A stretch of DNA of 64,000 bases from Letharia columbiana (Eukaryota > Ascomycota > Lecanoromycetes > Lecanorales > Parmeliaceae), in NCBI RefSeq assembly GCF_014066305.1, contig NW_023501054.1, forward strand, positions 538,038 through 602,037, read 5' to 3'. Positions 24,567-36,900 of this stretch are shown here, piece after piece. The notes below the pieces were generated by a model. It ran no database searches, was not told the origin of the DNA, and saw only the letters and a list, made by a program, of their open reading frames with translations. The translations under genes and the position numbers were made by a program. Position 1 is the stretch's first letter. Each line of letters opens with the position of its first letter.

Positions 24567-24895
24567 GAATCGAAGTAGAATTCTCTAGTTAATAAGACGA
24601 TTACGAGGAGAGAGAAGTAGTATTCTTTAGTCGATAAGACTATTATTTCTATATTAATTAAATCGATTATTAAGAAATATAGAGATAGGGTTACTATAGC
24701 TGAATTGGCTATATTAACTATTATTAAAACCGACGTAGAGGGCCGTTACTTGAGATGAGAGGGAGAATCGAAGTAGTATTCTCTAATTGATAAGACGGTT
24801 ACCGGGGAGAGAAATAGTATTCTTCGATCGATAAGGCTGATAAGGCTGCTATGGCTGAATTGACTATATTAACTATTACTAAGAATAGTAAAGAG
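24567..24895 (+). repeat. imperfect internal duplication in the gag-only element
   Basis: Two related units start at 24567 and 24765 (GAATCGAAGTAG...TTCTCTA), 198 bp apart. Both continue to a shared CTATATTAACTATTA motif. The second unit lacks about 40 bp present in the first. Both retain more G and C than the surrounding DNA. Confidence 0.7.
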
Positions 24896-25283
24896 ATGAT
24901 TTTAATAGGGGACGGTCTTCGTCGTCTAGTGGCCATAGAATCTCTTTCTTAATTACGTCCGCTAATTCTTTAATTATTAAGAGTTCTCTTCCTTTCTTAA
25001 CATAGACTTTATTAATTCGTAGATAATCTTATAGACTAATAATAACGTTCTTACTAAGAATCTCGAAGTCCTCTTTAATATATTAAGCAAAGTCGTTAAT
25101 AAAGATATTAGAGAGTATTCTAAATTTATATATTATATATTATTATACCCTCTAATAAACGAATTTTTTAAGCTTCTCTTAGATATCTAGTAATTTAGCT
25201 TTTTATAATTTATCTAACTTACGCTTAGTTATAATATCTAGCGATATCTCTAAAGAATTAAATTTCTTATCTTTAAAGTTCAT
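24880..25283 (-). pseudogene. degraded gag-like frame
   Basis: From ATG at 25283 the minus strand reads MNFKDKKFNSLEISLDIITK and, after RIP-type stops, continues through DFEILSKNVI and KKGRELLIIKELADVIKKEI to WPLDDEDRP. The stops are TAA/TAG only, as expected from former Gln/Trp codons. The charged, helical, cysteine-poor composition fits a retrotransposon Gag, but no specific Gag family was recognised. Confidence 0.45.
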
Positions 25284-25539
25284 TTTAAATATATATTATA
25301 TATTAATATAATGTAAAGCTTAGTAGTATTTAGCGTTTTCTAAGTATTTTCTCTACTAGATAGAAGTTATAGAAATTATAAAAGTAGAAATTATAGTTCT
25401 ATTCGATCGAATCGTTATAATAAGCGAAATCGATTAAGTAATATAAAATCGTATAAAGTATCGCGGCGATATTAAGATGAACTTTCTTTAGAGTATAATC
25501 TAGCTAATCTATATACTATAATTAAAGTATATTAATTAA

Positions 25540-25701
25540 TATTAATAAGTACTTAATACTATAGTTACTTACTATAAGATTAATTACTAATATTTATATT
25601 TCTATATAATATCTAAAGAAGAAGAATATAATATATAGAAAAGGCCTTTATATATTAATAACTAGGTCGAATAAGTACTAGCGTAAGCGAGTGTTAAGTT
25701 A
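25540..25701 (-). repeat. 162-bp LTR, right copy
   Basis: Same length as the copy at 23699-23860; upstream of the gag-like frame on the minus strand, hence the likely 5' LTR. Confidence 0.8.
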
Positions 25702-25734
25702 TCGATAATTAATAAATTCTAAGAAAGCGATAGC

Positions 25735-27708
25735 TATTCGATAACCGTCTAGGCCGAGGTAATAAATTAGTCGAGAATTCTCCGCATATCAATAACGCGT
25801 CTCTTTTCTATTCTTCTTAATAACTCCACCATATCACGTCTACTATAGCTGACATTGCTATCTTACTTACTTCTAATAAGATAAAAATAGCTTAAGCCTT
25901 AAAGTATTAGAAAAGAGAAGCTTAGAGTAAGATAAGGAAGAAAAAGCTCGAGAAATATAATAAGCTTCTTGAAGATATATCTAAATTATTAGAGTATTAA
26001 TTAATAGAAATTCTATATCGTAAAATCGTTAATCACCTTTCGAAAGATCTAAAAATTATTTTATATTTAGTATTTTCTCTTATATAGACTACTATTATAT
26101 AAAAAATACTTTATAATAATATTAATTTATATATCTCTTAATAGAGTACTCTTAATTCTACTTAAAAACCTTTTAAGATCTTAAAATTAAAAATCTTTAT
26201 CGCTATTACTATCTATATAAAAATCTATTACTTTTTTACTATTTATAATTATTAGAGAAATAATAATATTACTTTAATAGCTTCGATTATTACTAAATAA
26301 ATAACTCGAAATCGCTATATTCTTCTTTATAGATATATTTATTACTCGAATTTCAATATAGAGAATAATTTTATTATTAAAAAGAATAGATATAAGAAGT
26401 CTATATAATATAGAAAGCTTCTTTTATTCGCTAATAAGATATAAAGTAATTAAAAGAAATTATATATCTTAAGTTTTTATTATATAATCGATAAATATAT
26501 AATTAAGAAGATAAAATATATTTATTATTCTATTATAGCTTTAAGTAAGCTAATTAAAAAGAAATATAAACTTTTCGTAATTAGTAATAAGAGTTTCCTC
26601 TATAATTATATATAGTATTCACCTATAAAAAATCTCGAGAATAAATTAAAAGTTAAATATCTCGAAGAAATATTAGCTATAATATTTAAATTAGCTATTA
26701 ATATATTACTCTCTAACTCTATTCTCTTTATAAATAATAATTTTATCGAATTAAAGCTTACTAAAAAGCTAAAGATCTTAAGAATTATTATATATAAAAC
26801 TATAAAGCTAAATCGAATAAATCTTTCAAAATTACTTATAGAGATAAAATAGATTTTTACTAAGAATATTCTATATAAAGTTTTTATTATAGTAATTTAA
26901 GACGATATTCTTATAGTAGCTTAATAGAATAATAACCTTATTTTAGCCCTTATTACTACCTACGATATTAGAGAGATTAATAATATTATTATTAAAAAGA
27001 GAAAGTGTCTTAATAGAATAAGTATTAATAATTATATTATCTTATCTACTTTTAAAAAAAATAGAAATAATATTTAATAAAAGAATTTCGATATTTTAAG
27101 AATATTCTTCTATTATAACTTATATATAAAAGAGATTAATCGATTTAATATATTAATAATTATATATATTTCTTAGCGAGCTTATAATTAAATTTAAATA
27201 TCTCTATTCACTTAGTATCTTAATAAGAATTTCTTTAATATTTTTAAACTCTATAAATCTATAGAAAAGAAGTATTAAAAGTATTAGAGTTTTCTAAAAT
27301 AAATAATAGTAGATTTAATAAAGAATAAAGTATCTAATTGAAAAATTCCATCTCCGCTCGTAATTATTACTCTCTCTAAGCTATTACGAGATAATTATAA
27401 TTAATAAAATATAAAAGATAGTAGAATATATATATAGTATCGTATAGATATCAAGAATAGAGATTTTAATAGAGAAATAAGTAGAAATAGAGAAAGTTCT
27501 CTTAGAATTAGCGGTGGCTATACTATATATAATATCTTTCTATATTATAAAGAAGATTATATAAAACGATTTTATAGTAGAAGAATTATAATAGAGTTTA
27601 AAGAGTAGATATAGCGCTTTTTTAATATATTATAATAGGGTAATAAAGTGTCATAGTATATTGTGATAGACAAAATTGGATTTATTATAGTTAGGCGGTT
27701 ATCGGATA
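25735..27708 (+). mobile_element. degraded piggyBac-type DNA transposon
   Basis: Imperfect terminal inverted repeats: TATTCGATAACCGTCTA (25735-25751) and TAGGCGGTTATCGGATA (27692-27708), 15 of 17 complementary, both differences C/T as RIP would make. The plus strand between about 25,860 and 27,400 reads as one transposase frame broken by TAA/TAG. It includes DDILIVA followed by two stops and NNNLILALITTYDIRE (matching the piggyBac WxDxxxVxxLTTxH block with its third catalytic Asp altered), then KKRKCLNR and a FFYYNLYI...YISQ segment like the YNxxMxGVDxxDQ...Y region. A TTAA target duplication is not visible at either end, possibly lost. Non-functional. Confidence 0.75.
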
Positions 27709-29974
27709 AAGAATCATACGTAGAAGTTCTTAAACGATTTCTTTTTATCTATTACTTCTATATTAAGTTTAGAATCGAATATCTTAATATTCGATTTAAT
27801 AATCTTATTATACGTTTCGAATATATTATCTAATTTATTAATTATTTCCTAGACGATTTAGTATAGATTTAAGATATCTTCGTTTACTCTCGTTTTAATA
27901 ACGTTATATATAGTAAACTTATAATAATCTTATATATAATTAATTTTCTTAAGTTTAATAGAGAAGATTATAGCGCTTTATTTAAACTTCGCTTTAAGAT
28001 ATTAACGCTAGCTATCTTACTTATTTCGATTATTAATATTATAAAAATTCGAGACGTTAAAATATTATTTATTTAATTCTATATTCTTTACGTAATTCGT
28101 AATAGAGGTATAGTATAAATTTCGATAAATACTATTAATGAAAATACTCGGCTAACGAGATATAGATGTAATCTTTATATCTTCTTTATTAAAGTTTTTT
28201 AAATTAGCTAATATATAAGATTATATATTATTTTTTAAGCTATTAATCTTTAGATTCTTTACGCTTTAAGTCTTACTTAAGTTTCTTATTTTTAAGTAAG
28301 AATTTTTAATATAAAATTCTACGTTTTCTCTAGAAGCTTTTAATTTTCTATTAAATATATTACTTCTTTTTTTATATTAGCTAATATAAAAATAAATTAT
28401 TTTATTTTATTCTCTATATATCTAATATAAATTAAATAATTCTTTATATTATTCTAATAATCTTTAATATTATTAATTATAATATCTAATTATTTATTTA
28501 TTTAAATTTTATTAAATAATATTTAAGTTTAATTAAGTTAAGCTAGTAATTATAAAACTAATAATTAATATATAAATATTATAGATTAATTTATTAGACG
28601 TTTAAGATATATAATTAAAGTTATTTTTAATTTAATAATTTCTTCGATAACTATAATTCTATAATTCTTCTTTTTTCTATAAAGCTTATTAGAGATTTTC
28701 TTCTTTTTCTACTTTTTAATTTATTTATATAGTATATTAAATAGCTCGCTTATATTATTAAGATTCTTAACTATAGTATATATATATAAATTTAAAAAAT
28801 TATTATTAGAGATAAGATTATTCTTAAGAATAGAAATTTTTTATTTTAGTATTAATATTAACGAGTTAAATAATAAATATCTAGATATAAAGCGATTACG
28901 TAATATAGAATAATTATTAAATAATATAAAAAAGTCGTTATTTAAGATCTCGTTAATATTACTCTTCTTATTATTATTATTATTTTAATCTATAATCTTA
29001 TTATTACTAAATATATTATTCTTTCTCTTCTTATTACTTATTCTTATATTTAGATACTTATAATCTTAATTATAATTTTATAAGTCTTATAGCTTCTTTT
29101 TCTTCGCTTATTTATTAATATTCTTTTTTACTTTATACTTCTATATTATTAGTTTTTAATTATCTATTATTCGAGTTTATAGATCTTTATATATTTAATA
29201 ACTATATCTTAATTTAGCGTTCTATTTAAGCTAATAGCGTCTTCGTTCTAAATATTTCTTTATTCGACGATTAATACTATAAAAAGAAAACTCTATATTC
29301 TTTATATAGTTTTCTTATATTCTTATCTAAAATATACGTATCGATTTTACTTTATATCTCGCTTAATACTTTAAAATAACATTTATAAGAAAGATCTTAT
29401 CGTCTTTTATTATACGTTTTTCTAAGATAAAATAATAATTAGATAATCTTTTAGAATAGCGTTTCTTTAATATATAGAGTTGAGATTAAGAGTTAATTAA
29501 TATAGATTAATTATTATATAGCTTTATAGCGTTAAGATTATTTATTAATAGTAAGTTATTCTTATTACTAGCTAACGATATATATACTCTCTCTTTATCT
29601 TTTTTACTTCGCTTATTATTCTTTCTTTTCTTCTAAAAAGACTTTAAGTTATATAGATTCTTCTCTTTTCGCTTATAAAGAGTTATATTTAGATATTACG
29701 AGATCGTAGTAATATTAAGAAATATATATATTATAAAAGATAGCTAACTTCTTAATAAAGTAAGATCGACTTTAGATAATTATAAGACGTCGATTATAGA
29801 TATTTATATCTTTATAAACTATATAGCAAATATATTAATATCTAAAATATATTCTCGCTTAGTTATTTTATATAAGAGATATATTAATATATATAATAGA
29901 ATAAGATAGAGCTAAGTTAAAAATCTTAAATTTATATATATAGCTAATTATAAATTTAGAATTACTACGCTCTT
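27709..29974. other. unclassified RIP-degraded coding remnant
   Basis: The minus strand at about 29,430-28,600 reads as a Lys/Asn-rich frame with few stops (for example SNINEILNNDFFILFNNYS), and the plus strand at 27,720-28,600 is also fairly open. No family recognised. It lies outside the large LTR element that starts at 29975. Confidence 0.35.
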
Positions 29975-30138
29975 TATTACGAGCGTATTCTACTTAACTC
30001 TTAATCCTATAGCTAGCGAGCCTTAACGAAGATATCCTCTATTATACTATCTCTTCTACTCACATATATAATTCGATAGTCTTATTATTCTTATTCTATC
30101 TTATCTATACTAATATCGTATTTATACTAGTTCTAATA
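29975..30138 (+). repeat. 164-bp 5' LTR
   Basis: Direct repeat of 53158-53321, flanked on its left by CTCTT (29970-29974). Confidence 0.85.
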
Positions 30139-31268
30139 TTATAATAAGACTCCTTTATATCCCCTCGGCGAAGAAAATTAACGAGTTTTTTACTTTTTAC
30201 TCGAAGTAAGCGATCGAGTCTAATAAAGAAAACGCTGGGTATTTCTATCATATAGAAGACCCATTATATATAAAAATCATAAACTATTTATATTATTCGA
30301 AAGAATCTATATTAGATAATCTACATTATTAACGATAGCTTAATTTATTAAAAAACGAGTTCTCTATATCGAATATAAGAAATTCTTCTCCGCTTCGTTC
30401 CTCGCAAAAAAATCTATTATCGGCTAATAGACCCTCGGCGAACTTTCTATTATTCGAAAGAATACTATTTAGAGTACTTATAGTCTTTATAATAACTTTA
30501 TTAATTAAGAATCGAGTATTTCGAATATTATAGTTAAATATTAACGCTTAATATAGAGATCTACTATCTTTCTCGACTCGTATACGCCTTTATAGTATCG
30601 AAGTTCTAGAGATCTCTTTATTCTATCGATATTTATAGTAATCCTCGACGGGGAAGCCTAGCTAAAATCGCTATTTTTACGTCTATCTTCTTCGCTTCGT
30701 TTTTATCTATATTTAATATATTATAAGTTTCTTAAATTCTTACTTAATTTCACCTATATTAATATCAAAATATCGTCTATTATATCGTCGATATAAGAAT
30801 ACTTTCTTTAGACTACGATCTTCTATATATTATAGCTAGCCTTATTCTATATACTATCTTATATACGAAGATCTATATATGAGATATTTATCTTTAAATT
30901 CGCTATAACTTCGTATATTACGTATATAGCGATCTCTATTTACTAAGAACCTTTATTAGCGATATTAAGAGATATTAAGTTACTCGAAGAAGAGACGTAG
31001 TTAAAATTCATTTAATATCTTAGCTTCTTCTTCTTCGTAGGAGATATTAGAGTAGTAGGAAGAGATATAGATCTAAAACTCGGCTAATATCTCTATTCTT
31101 CTACTCTTATCCTCACCTTTATTTAAATTATAAGATTTCGAAGTATTAAGAGTAAATTAATTAATCTCGCTATAGCTAGTTAGATAGTTACTTAGCCCGA
31201 GATTATCGAATCTATCTATATTTAATAATATTAATAGATCTAAATTTAAGAATTAAAAAATAAGAATT

Positions 31269-31995
31269 ATGAATAAACTTAGCCTTAATAAGAATTACTA
31301 CTCTATCGACGCTTTTTAAATAAACTACGTAATATCGCGCCTTAAAGAAAACGCTATTAAGTATACGATATTTAGACGTCGAAAGACTATAAAAAATTCT
31401 TATCTCTTAGTCGACGATCTTCTAAATTAACTAAGTGATCTTTATAAGACTTTAGTAGATATTATTCGATAAAGAAATGTTTATAATTATTTAACCTTTA
31501 GAAGACGTAATAATTAGTTATTTTTCGAGTATTATATAGAGTTTATAAAATATATCGCGTATATATAGAAGTATAGCGATAAAGAATATTAGATTAATAT
31601 TATTTAGTTAGATCTTATAATCGACTTAAGAAATAGAGTAAATCTTCGTCTTCTAGACGAATATACTATATATAAAAGAAAGTGAATATTATTAGACTTA
31701 AAGGAATATCTTATTATATTAGAATATCGTAATCTAATATATATTAAACGGCTAATAGATAAGAAAGTAAGACTCGAAGATATAAGTAAATTACGCGATA
31801 AATATACTATTATTTCTCGTCTTAATTTAGAGAAATATAGACGATAGATATAACTATACGAACGTATTAGGCCTACGAATAATAAATATAAACTATATAA
31901 ACGTATTAGATCTACGAACGATATGGTTATAAGAACGTAGTAGGCGAATATAGTTAAGAACGTAGTAGCCTCGCAAATATAGTCGAAATTAATAT
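31269..31995 (+). pseudogene. degraded gag-like frame of the large LTR element
   Basis: The plus strand from ATG at 31269 reads MNKLSLNKNYYSIDAF and continues for about 240 codons with stops only of RIP type, through KNSYLLVDDLLN, FFEYYIEFIKYIAYI, LRNRVNLRLLDEYTIYKRK and LEDISKLRDKYTIISRLNLE. The FxxYxxEFxxYxxxxxxSD pattern, charged helices and position about 1.1 kb after the left LTR fit a Gag protein. No zinc knuckle is visible. It could also start upstream. Confidence 0.55.
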
Positions 31996-32819
31996 AGATA
32001 TCGATAAATTCTCGAATATCGCGTTTTTAAACGAATTGAAATCATTCGATATCTTTAAAACGATCTCATTTTCTTTATATTCGTAAATCGATTTCTCGAG
32101 CTTATCTTACTTAATAATAGTCTTATATTAAACTCATTAAGCGAGCTCCCCTTATTATTATATATCTAAAGATTCTTCGAAACTATAATACGTTATCTAT
32201 AAATCTTACTATCGTCGTTAATAGTCTTAATCGATATCGACTATATAGCGTTCTATAAAGAAACTTATATCGAAATTATCTGATATTAATTTAGAGTTTT
32301 AACTTCTACGGCTCGATTCGGTTCGAGAGATATCGACTAATTAGATTGCATTATTTTATCGATTTCTTCTTTATTATATTAGATAATCATTATATAATAA
32401 ATTCTTTTTCGATTATTATTTATTTAATTCTTTATAAATCTTTATTAAATTGAAAGCTTCTTAACGCTATGATAAAGTGCTATTAACGACGCGCTAGCGG
32501 AATCTCCGAAACGCGATATCGCTATCGCTGTCGCCGTCGGAGAAAGGTATTAATTTAACCTAGCATAGTATATATTAAAAGTCTTTATTTTTATAAATTT
32601 CAGCGAGCGATAATTCTTTCGAAGAATTATAAATATTTAAAGATATAAGACGAGTAATAAGTCTATACATCTATAAATCTGAAAAGTTCCTGCAAAATTT
32701 GAAATTGCTGATCGCGCGTTAATTGCGGAAATTACAAAATCCGCCGAATTAGTAAATCTAATTAAAATCCGCCCAAATTCCGCCCAATCAGCAACTATAG
32801 TCTACTTTTCACACACTAT

Positions 32820-32979
32820 TCGCCGATTTAATAATTACTATTTACTATTAGAATACTATCCGCCGATTTAGTAATTACTATATACTATTTAAATAATATC
32901 CGCCGATTTAATAATTACTATATACTATTCGAATAACATTTATTAATTTAATAATTACTATATACTATTTAAATAATTT
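32820..32979 (+). repeat. four tandem 40-bp units
   Basis: Units start at 32820, 32860, 32900 and 32940, consensus beginning CCGCCGATTTAATAATTACT and ending near GAATAACAT. The last unit has lost its CCGCCG to TTATTA, consistent with RIP. They follow a patch (32,470-32,820) that kept CA/TG and contains GCTGAT/ATCAGC inverted segments, possibly the end of another transposon. Confidence 0.85.
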
Positions 32980-33865
32980 TTCTAGAAATAATAATCGTCT
33001 TATACTAATATTTTATTATTTCTATAATTCGCGATATCGACTTAACTCTATAAGTCGAGTTTAACTTAACTTAATTATACTATAAGCCCGATTCGACTTA
33101 ACTTAATAATACTATCGCTAGATATTAGATTTATATATATAAGTTTATATTACTATACTAAGTAATCTATCTTTTCTATTAAAGATAAAAATATTACTAT
33201 TTATAATATATCTTATAAGCGTTAATTATTTAAAAAGGAAAATCGTCGCTAGCACGCTCTCTTATCGCTATAATCGCGTTAAAGTTAATATAATATATAT
33301 AAAGACTAATAATATATATTTATATCTCTATTACTCGACCTTAACTCTACTAACCTCTTCTCTTAATATCTAAATCCCTTTAAGATTTATACGTATTAGT
33401 GCTCGTTAAAATATTAGATATCTTTCTTATAAAATCGAAACTGACTTTCTTAAATTAAAAGTTTCGGCTTTTAAATAATTATATATATAAGAATATAGCG
33501 AGTAATAATATATATGAATCTCTCTCTATAATATCTTGCGTTAAAGCTTTCTTCTAATTCATCGTATTTTTAAAATAATATACCTCGATTCTGATATTAT
33601 CGTATAGACTATTAATAACTTAAAAAAACTTTAAATAATAGCCCTTATTATAGGCGATAGCATTCTTTAAATTATAAGAAGTTACAAATTAATCTAATAG
33701 CAGTCTTCGATATTAGAATACTTGATTAGATACTTTCTAAAGCGTATTAACATCTTCCTAATTAGAGAAGAGCTCGCCCTCTCTTCTCTTTCTAATTACG
33801 ATATCTACGCATATATTCTATAATTATAAAATTTCTCTTTACTCGACAAATTCTAAAGATAATTT

Positions 33866-33973
33866 GAAAGTTATTTAAATTGAGAAGAATATTCGAGTTA
33901 AGAAGAGTATTCGAGTCGAGAAAGATATTTAAGTTAAGAAAGATATCCGAGTTAAGAAGGATAACTAGAATCG
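33866..33973 (+). repeat. 18-bp minisatellite, about six units
   Basis: Units of 18 bp (such as GAAGAATATTCGAGTTAA) from 33866 on, the last one diverged. It keeps a frame open over the repeat that encodes a six-residue motif (RRIFEL, RRVFES, RKIFKL, RKISEL). The 71-codon ORF at 33880-34095 is this repeat plus RIP-degraded sequence, not a gene on present evidence. Confidence 0.8.
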
Positions 33974-36900
33974 ATTTTACTCGTTATATATTTAATTTTA
34001 TTCCTAATATCCTAAAATCTAGATTTTTAATATCTCTATTATCTTATAGTATAGCGTATATTAATCTCCTTTACTACTCTATAGCTTTTATTTAGAAAAT
34101 TCAAATTATAGATATTATTATATTAATTAAAGTCGATAAAGCTATTAATATAATAAAATTCCTTATCTTTTATCGACGCGAGCACGATATATATACTTCT
34201 CTCAATACTTACGAGACTATAGAATCGTTATTTTTTAAGAATTCTTAGATTTCGCGCTATTAATAGCTACGCTCTTTCTACTTCCATTATATTATAATAT
34301 TTCTAAATTTATTCATTATATCGATATCTAAATATCTCTATAAAAACACTTTATAGATAAGTTAGTCTTTATCTAAAATCTCTACAGACTAGATTTATTA
34401 CTTCTATTACGACTAATACTTTCCTTATTAATTTTCTCGAAAAAACTCTATTAGCATCGAAGGTCTATTAATCATATTCGTGAACTCAAGCGTAGTTTCT
34501 ATGCCACCTTTTTCGAATAAATTAACCGATAGATCTATAGATAATGACGTCTTTAAATAAGCGAGCTATATTTAAAGAATTCTCTTTAAAAGCCTTTTAA
34601 TATCGAATATTAAAATAAATACGAATCGGATATCGACGTATTTATCTATAGTTCGTCTCACATATATCGATATTATTATCTTTCTTAGATAGATAATATT
34701 CCCTCGATTTTATTTAATCTATTCGAATAAAGGCGACTAAAGCTTCGAGAAAAGTATTTAACTTTAATTATTTAGTAACGACTTCTATTAGTCGCCAATA
34801 ACGACTATTATAATAATTTATCTATCTTATAATATTACGCTTTTTATCGTTCGCCTATTAACTCTAGATATAAAGATCTAAAGAAATTCTCATTTTAATC
34901 TTCTTCTCTTTCTTCTATAATCTCTTAATTATAGATAATAATACTTCTATATCTTAATACTTAACGAGATTATATATCGTAATTATCTTCTAATATACGA
35001 TATTATAACGCATAATCTATTTAATATAGTTATTATACTTATTCATTAATTTGTAATACTTTTTAAAGAATTTAATATACGCCTTTTTTCTTATTTAAAT
35101 AATTAATCCATTAAGTAAGTTAAATAATTATATTATTTCGAGTAAGTAACTAATACTATAAAACTTTAAGAAGTTAAAATAATCTTTACCCGTCGTTTTA
35201 TCTAGAGGTCTATATACTCGAAAAACCTCTTTTAACAAATTAATTCGAGCTAAGGCCGCGAGTAGATATCGAATAGTATTATTATTATAAGAACGATATC
35301 TCGCTAGTATAATAAGATTAAGAATAGCGCGATCTATATATAGCGCATTTAAATTTAACTTAATTAAAATCGATATAAAGATAATTATTATCGTCCTCTA
35401 TAGGGTTTAACTATTCTCTTTTATTTATTATATCTTCTTACTTAGAGACTTAATATATCTCAAATTAATATAACTAGAAATTATCTAAAAGCGGGTATCG
35501 AGAAACTTATTCATCTCATTCTCTATCTTCGTAACCCTAATATATTTAATTTATTATTTAAATAGATAGCTTATAAGTCCCTTAATTATTAAGAAATATA
35601 GAATATCGAAGTATTATAGTCGATATATATCGATAACAAAGTAGCTATCGATAAAAGAATGGCGGTTATAGAGTACTATATCCCGTAAGTATTTTAATAT
35701 CTTTTTAGTATATCTCTTTTATAGTCTCAGCTACTTAACTATACACTTAAGTATTCACTTAGAATATAAGATTAAGAGATATAATCGCTCTCTCTCTATA
35801 AGTAAGATCATATATATAGAATAATATCTACTACTTAAGATTAAAGTAATTATTATCTATTTCTCATAATTTAGTATTATAGCAACTAGTATTAAATAAT
35901 ATCTTTAAATTAGATCGTCCGCGTATTATATATTAATATTATATTTAAAGTATTCTTTAATTATTAAATATACTTCGTTAATAGATAATATATCGCGAGA
36001 GTATAAGAAGTTACTTTTAATTATTAAATTTAAGATATAGTAATAGATCTAGGCCTTAACTTCTTTTTTCGCAATAATCGATATTATTTCTAAAATCGCC
36101 ATACTCGATCTACTATATACGCGTCGCGTATCTTATTAAAGATTTCTAATCGTAATATAAATCAGTTAAGCATATTAATCTCTATATATTCGAGAGAGAT
36201 AAGTTTTATTTGATATCAAAATAATAAGAATAACGGTAGAGTTATTAGATAGCTTATTCTGCGTTTCTTACTATTAATTCGCGATATATATCTCGCTATA
36301 GACTCTCGCTTTATTAGTATTTCTTTAATATATAAATCGATAATATAAGCTTATACTAAAAGGTTTATATACTAGAAATACTTTAATAATACTTATAATA
36401 TCGAAATAAATAATATAATATATCTTCGACCTTAATTTAGATTTAAAGTTATAAATTTCAAAAGACTAACTAGTTTAGCCGCCGTCGATATTACTACTAT
36501 ATATATTCTATATCTTATACCTTAATAATTTCGCGCTATTAAAGTTACAGCTATTTTAGAATCGCTATAAATAAATATCGCGAAAGAACTTATTAATATT
36601 ACTATCGAAGAATCCCGACTTAAAAAACTATAGCGCCAGCGCATAATCTTTCTAGGATTTAAATAAATTTCAAAAATTATTTATATTAGATATCGACTCG
36701 ATATCTAATCTAGTTTAATAATTAGATATCGATTTTATTTAATTAAGAGACTTCGATTTAAATTATAATTTCATCGATCTCTTAGCGCCTCGCTCTCTTA
36801 AATATAATTCTATAGAGTTAACTATTAAAGACGAAATTATAATACTATAACTTAAGTCTATTGCAGAGATAGAGAGTACTATTATCTTATTATCCAGGTT

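Larger units (their letters stand above)
23699..25701 (-). mobile_element. 2.0-kb LTR element with a gag-like frame only (TR-GAG-like)
   Basis: Two 162-bp direct repeats (23699-23860 and 25540-25701) bracket 1,679 bp. Each begins TATTAATAAGTACTT and ends AAGTTA on the plus strand, plausibly RIP forms of TG...CA ends. The interior holds one degraded minus-strand frame from an ATG at 25283 and an internal imperfect duplication, with no sign of reverse transcriptase or integrase. Five-base flanks (ATTAA at left, TCGAT at right) do not match, so a target duplication is not shown. Alternative: the right LTR and gag belong to the Gypsy element at 19.3-23.6 kb, and the left LTR is a solo insertion. 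Confidence 0.65.

Noticed and set aside
17029..27708. The 271-bp repeats read at first as LTRs of a 10.7-kb element
   Set aside because: The right copy ends in the inverted repeat of the piggyBac element that lies just inside it, so it is that transposon's end, not an LTR.
33880..34095. 71-codon ORF in the AT-rich block
   Set aside because: Consists of the 18-bp minisatellite plus RIP-degraded DNA.
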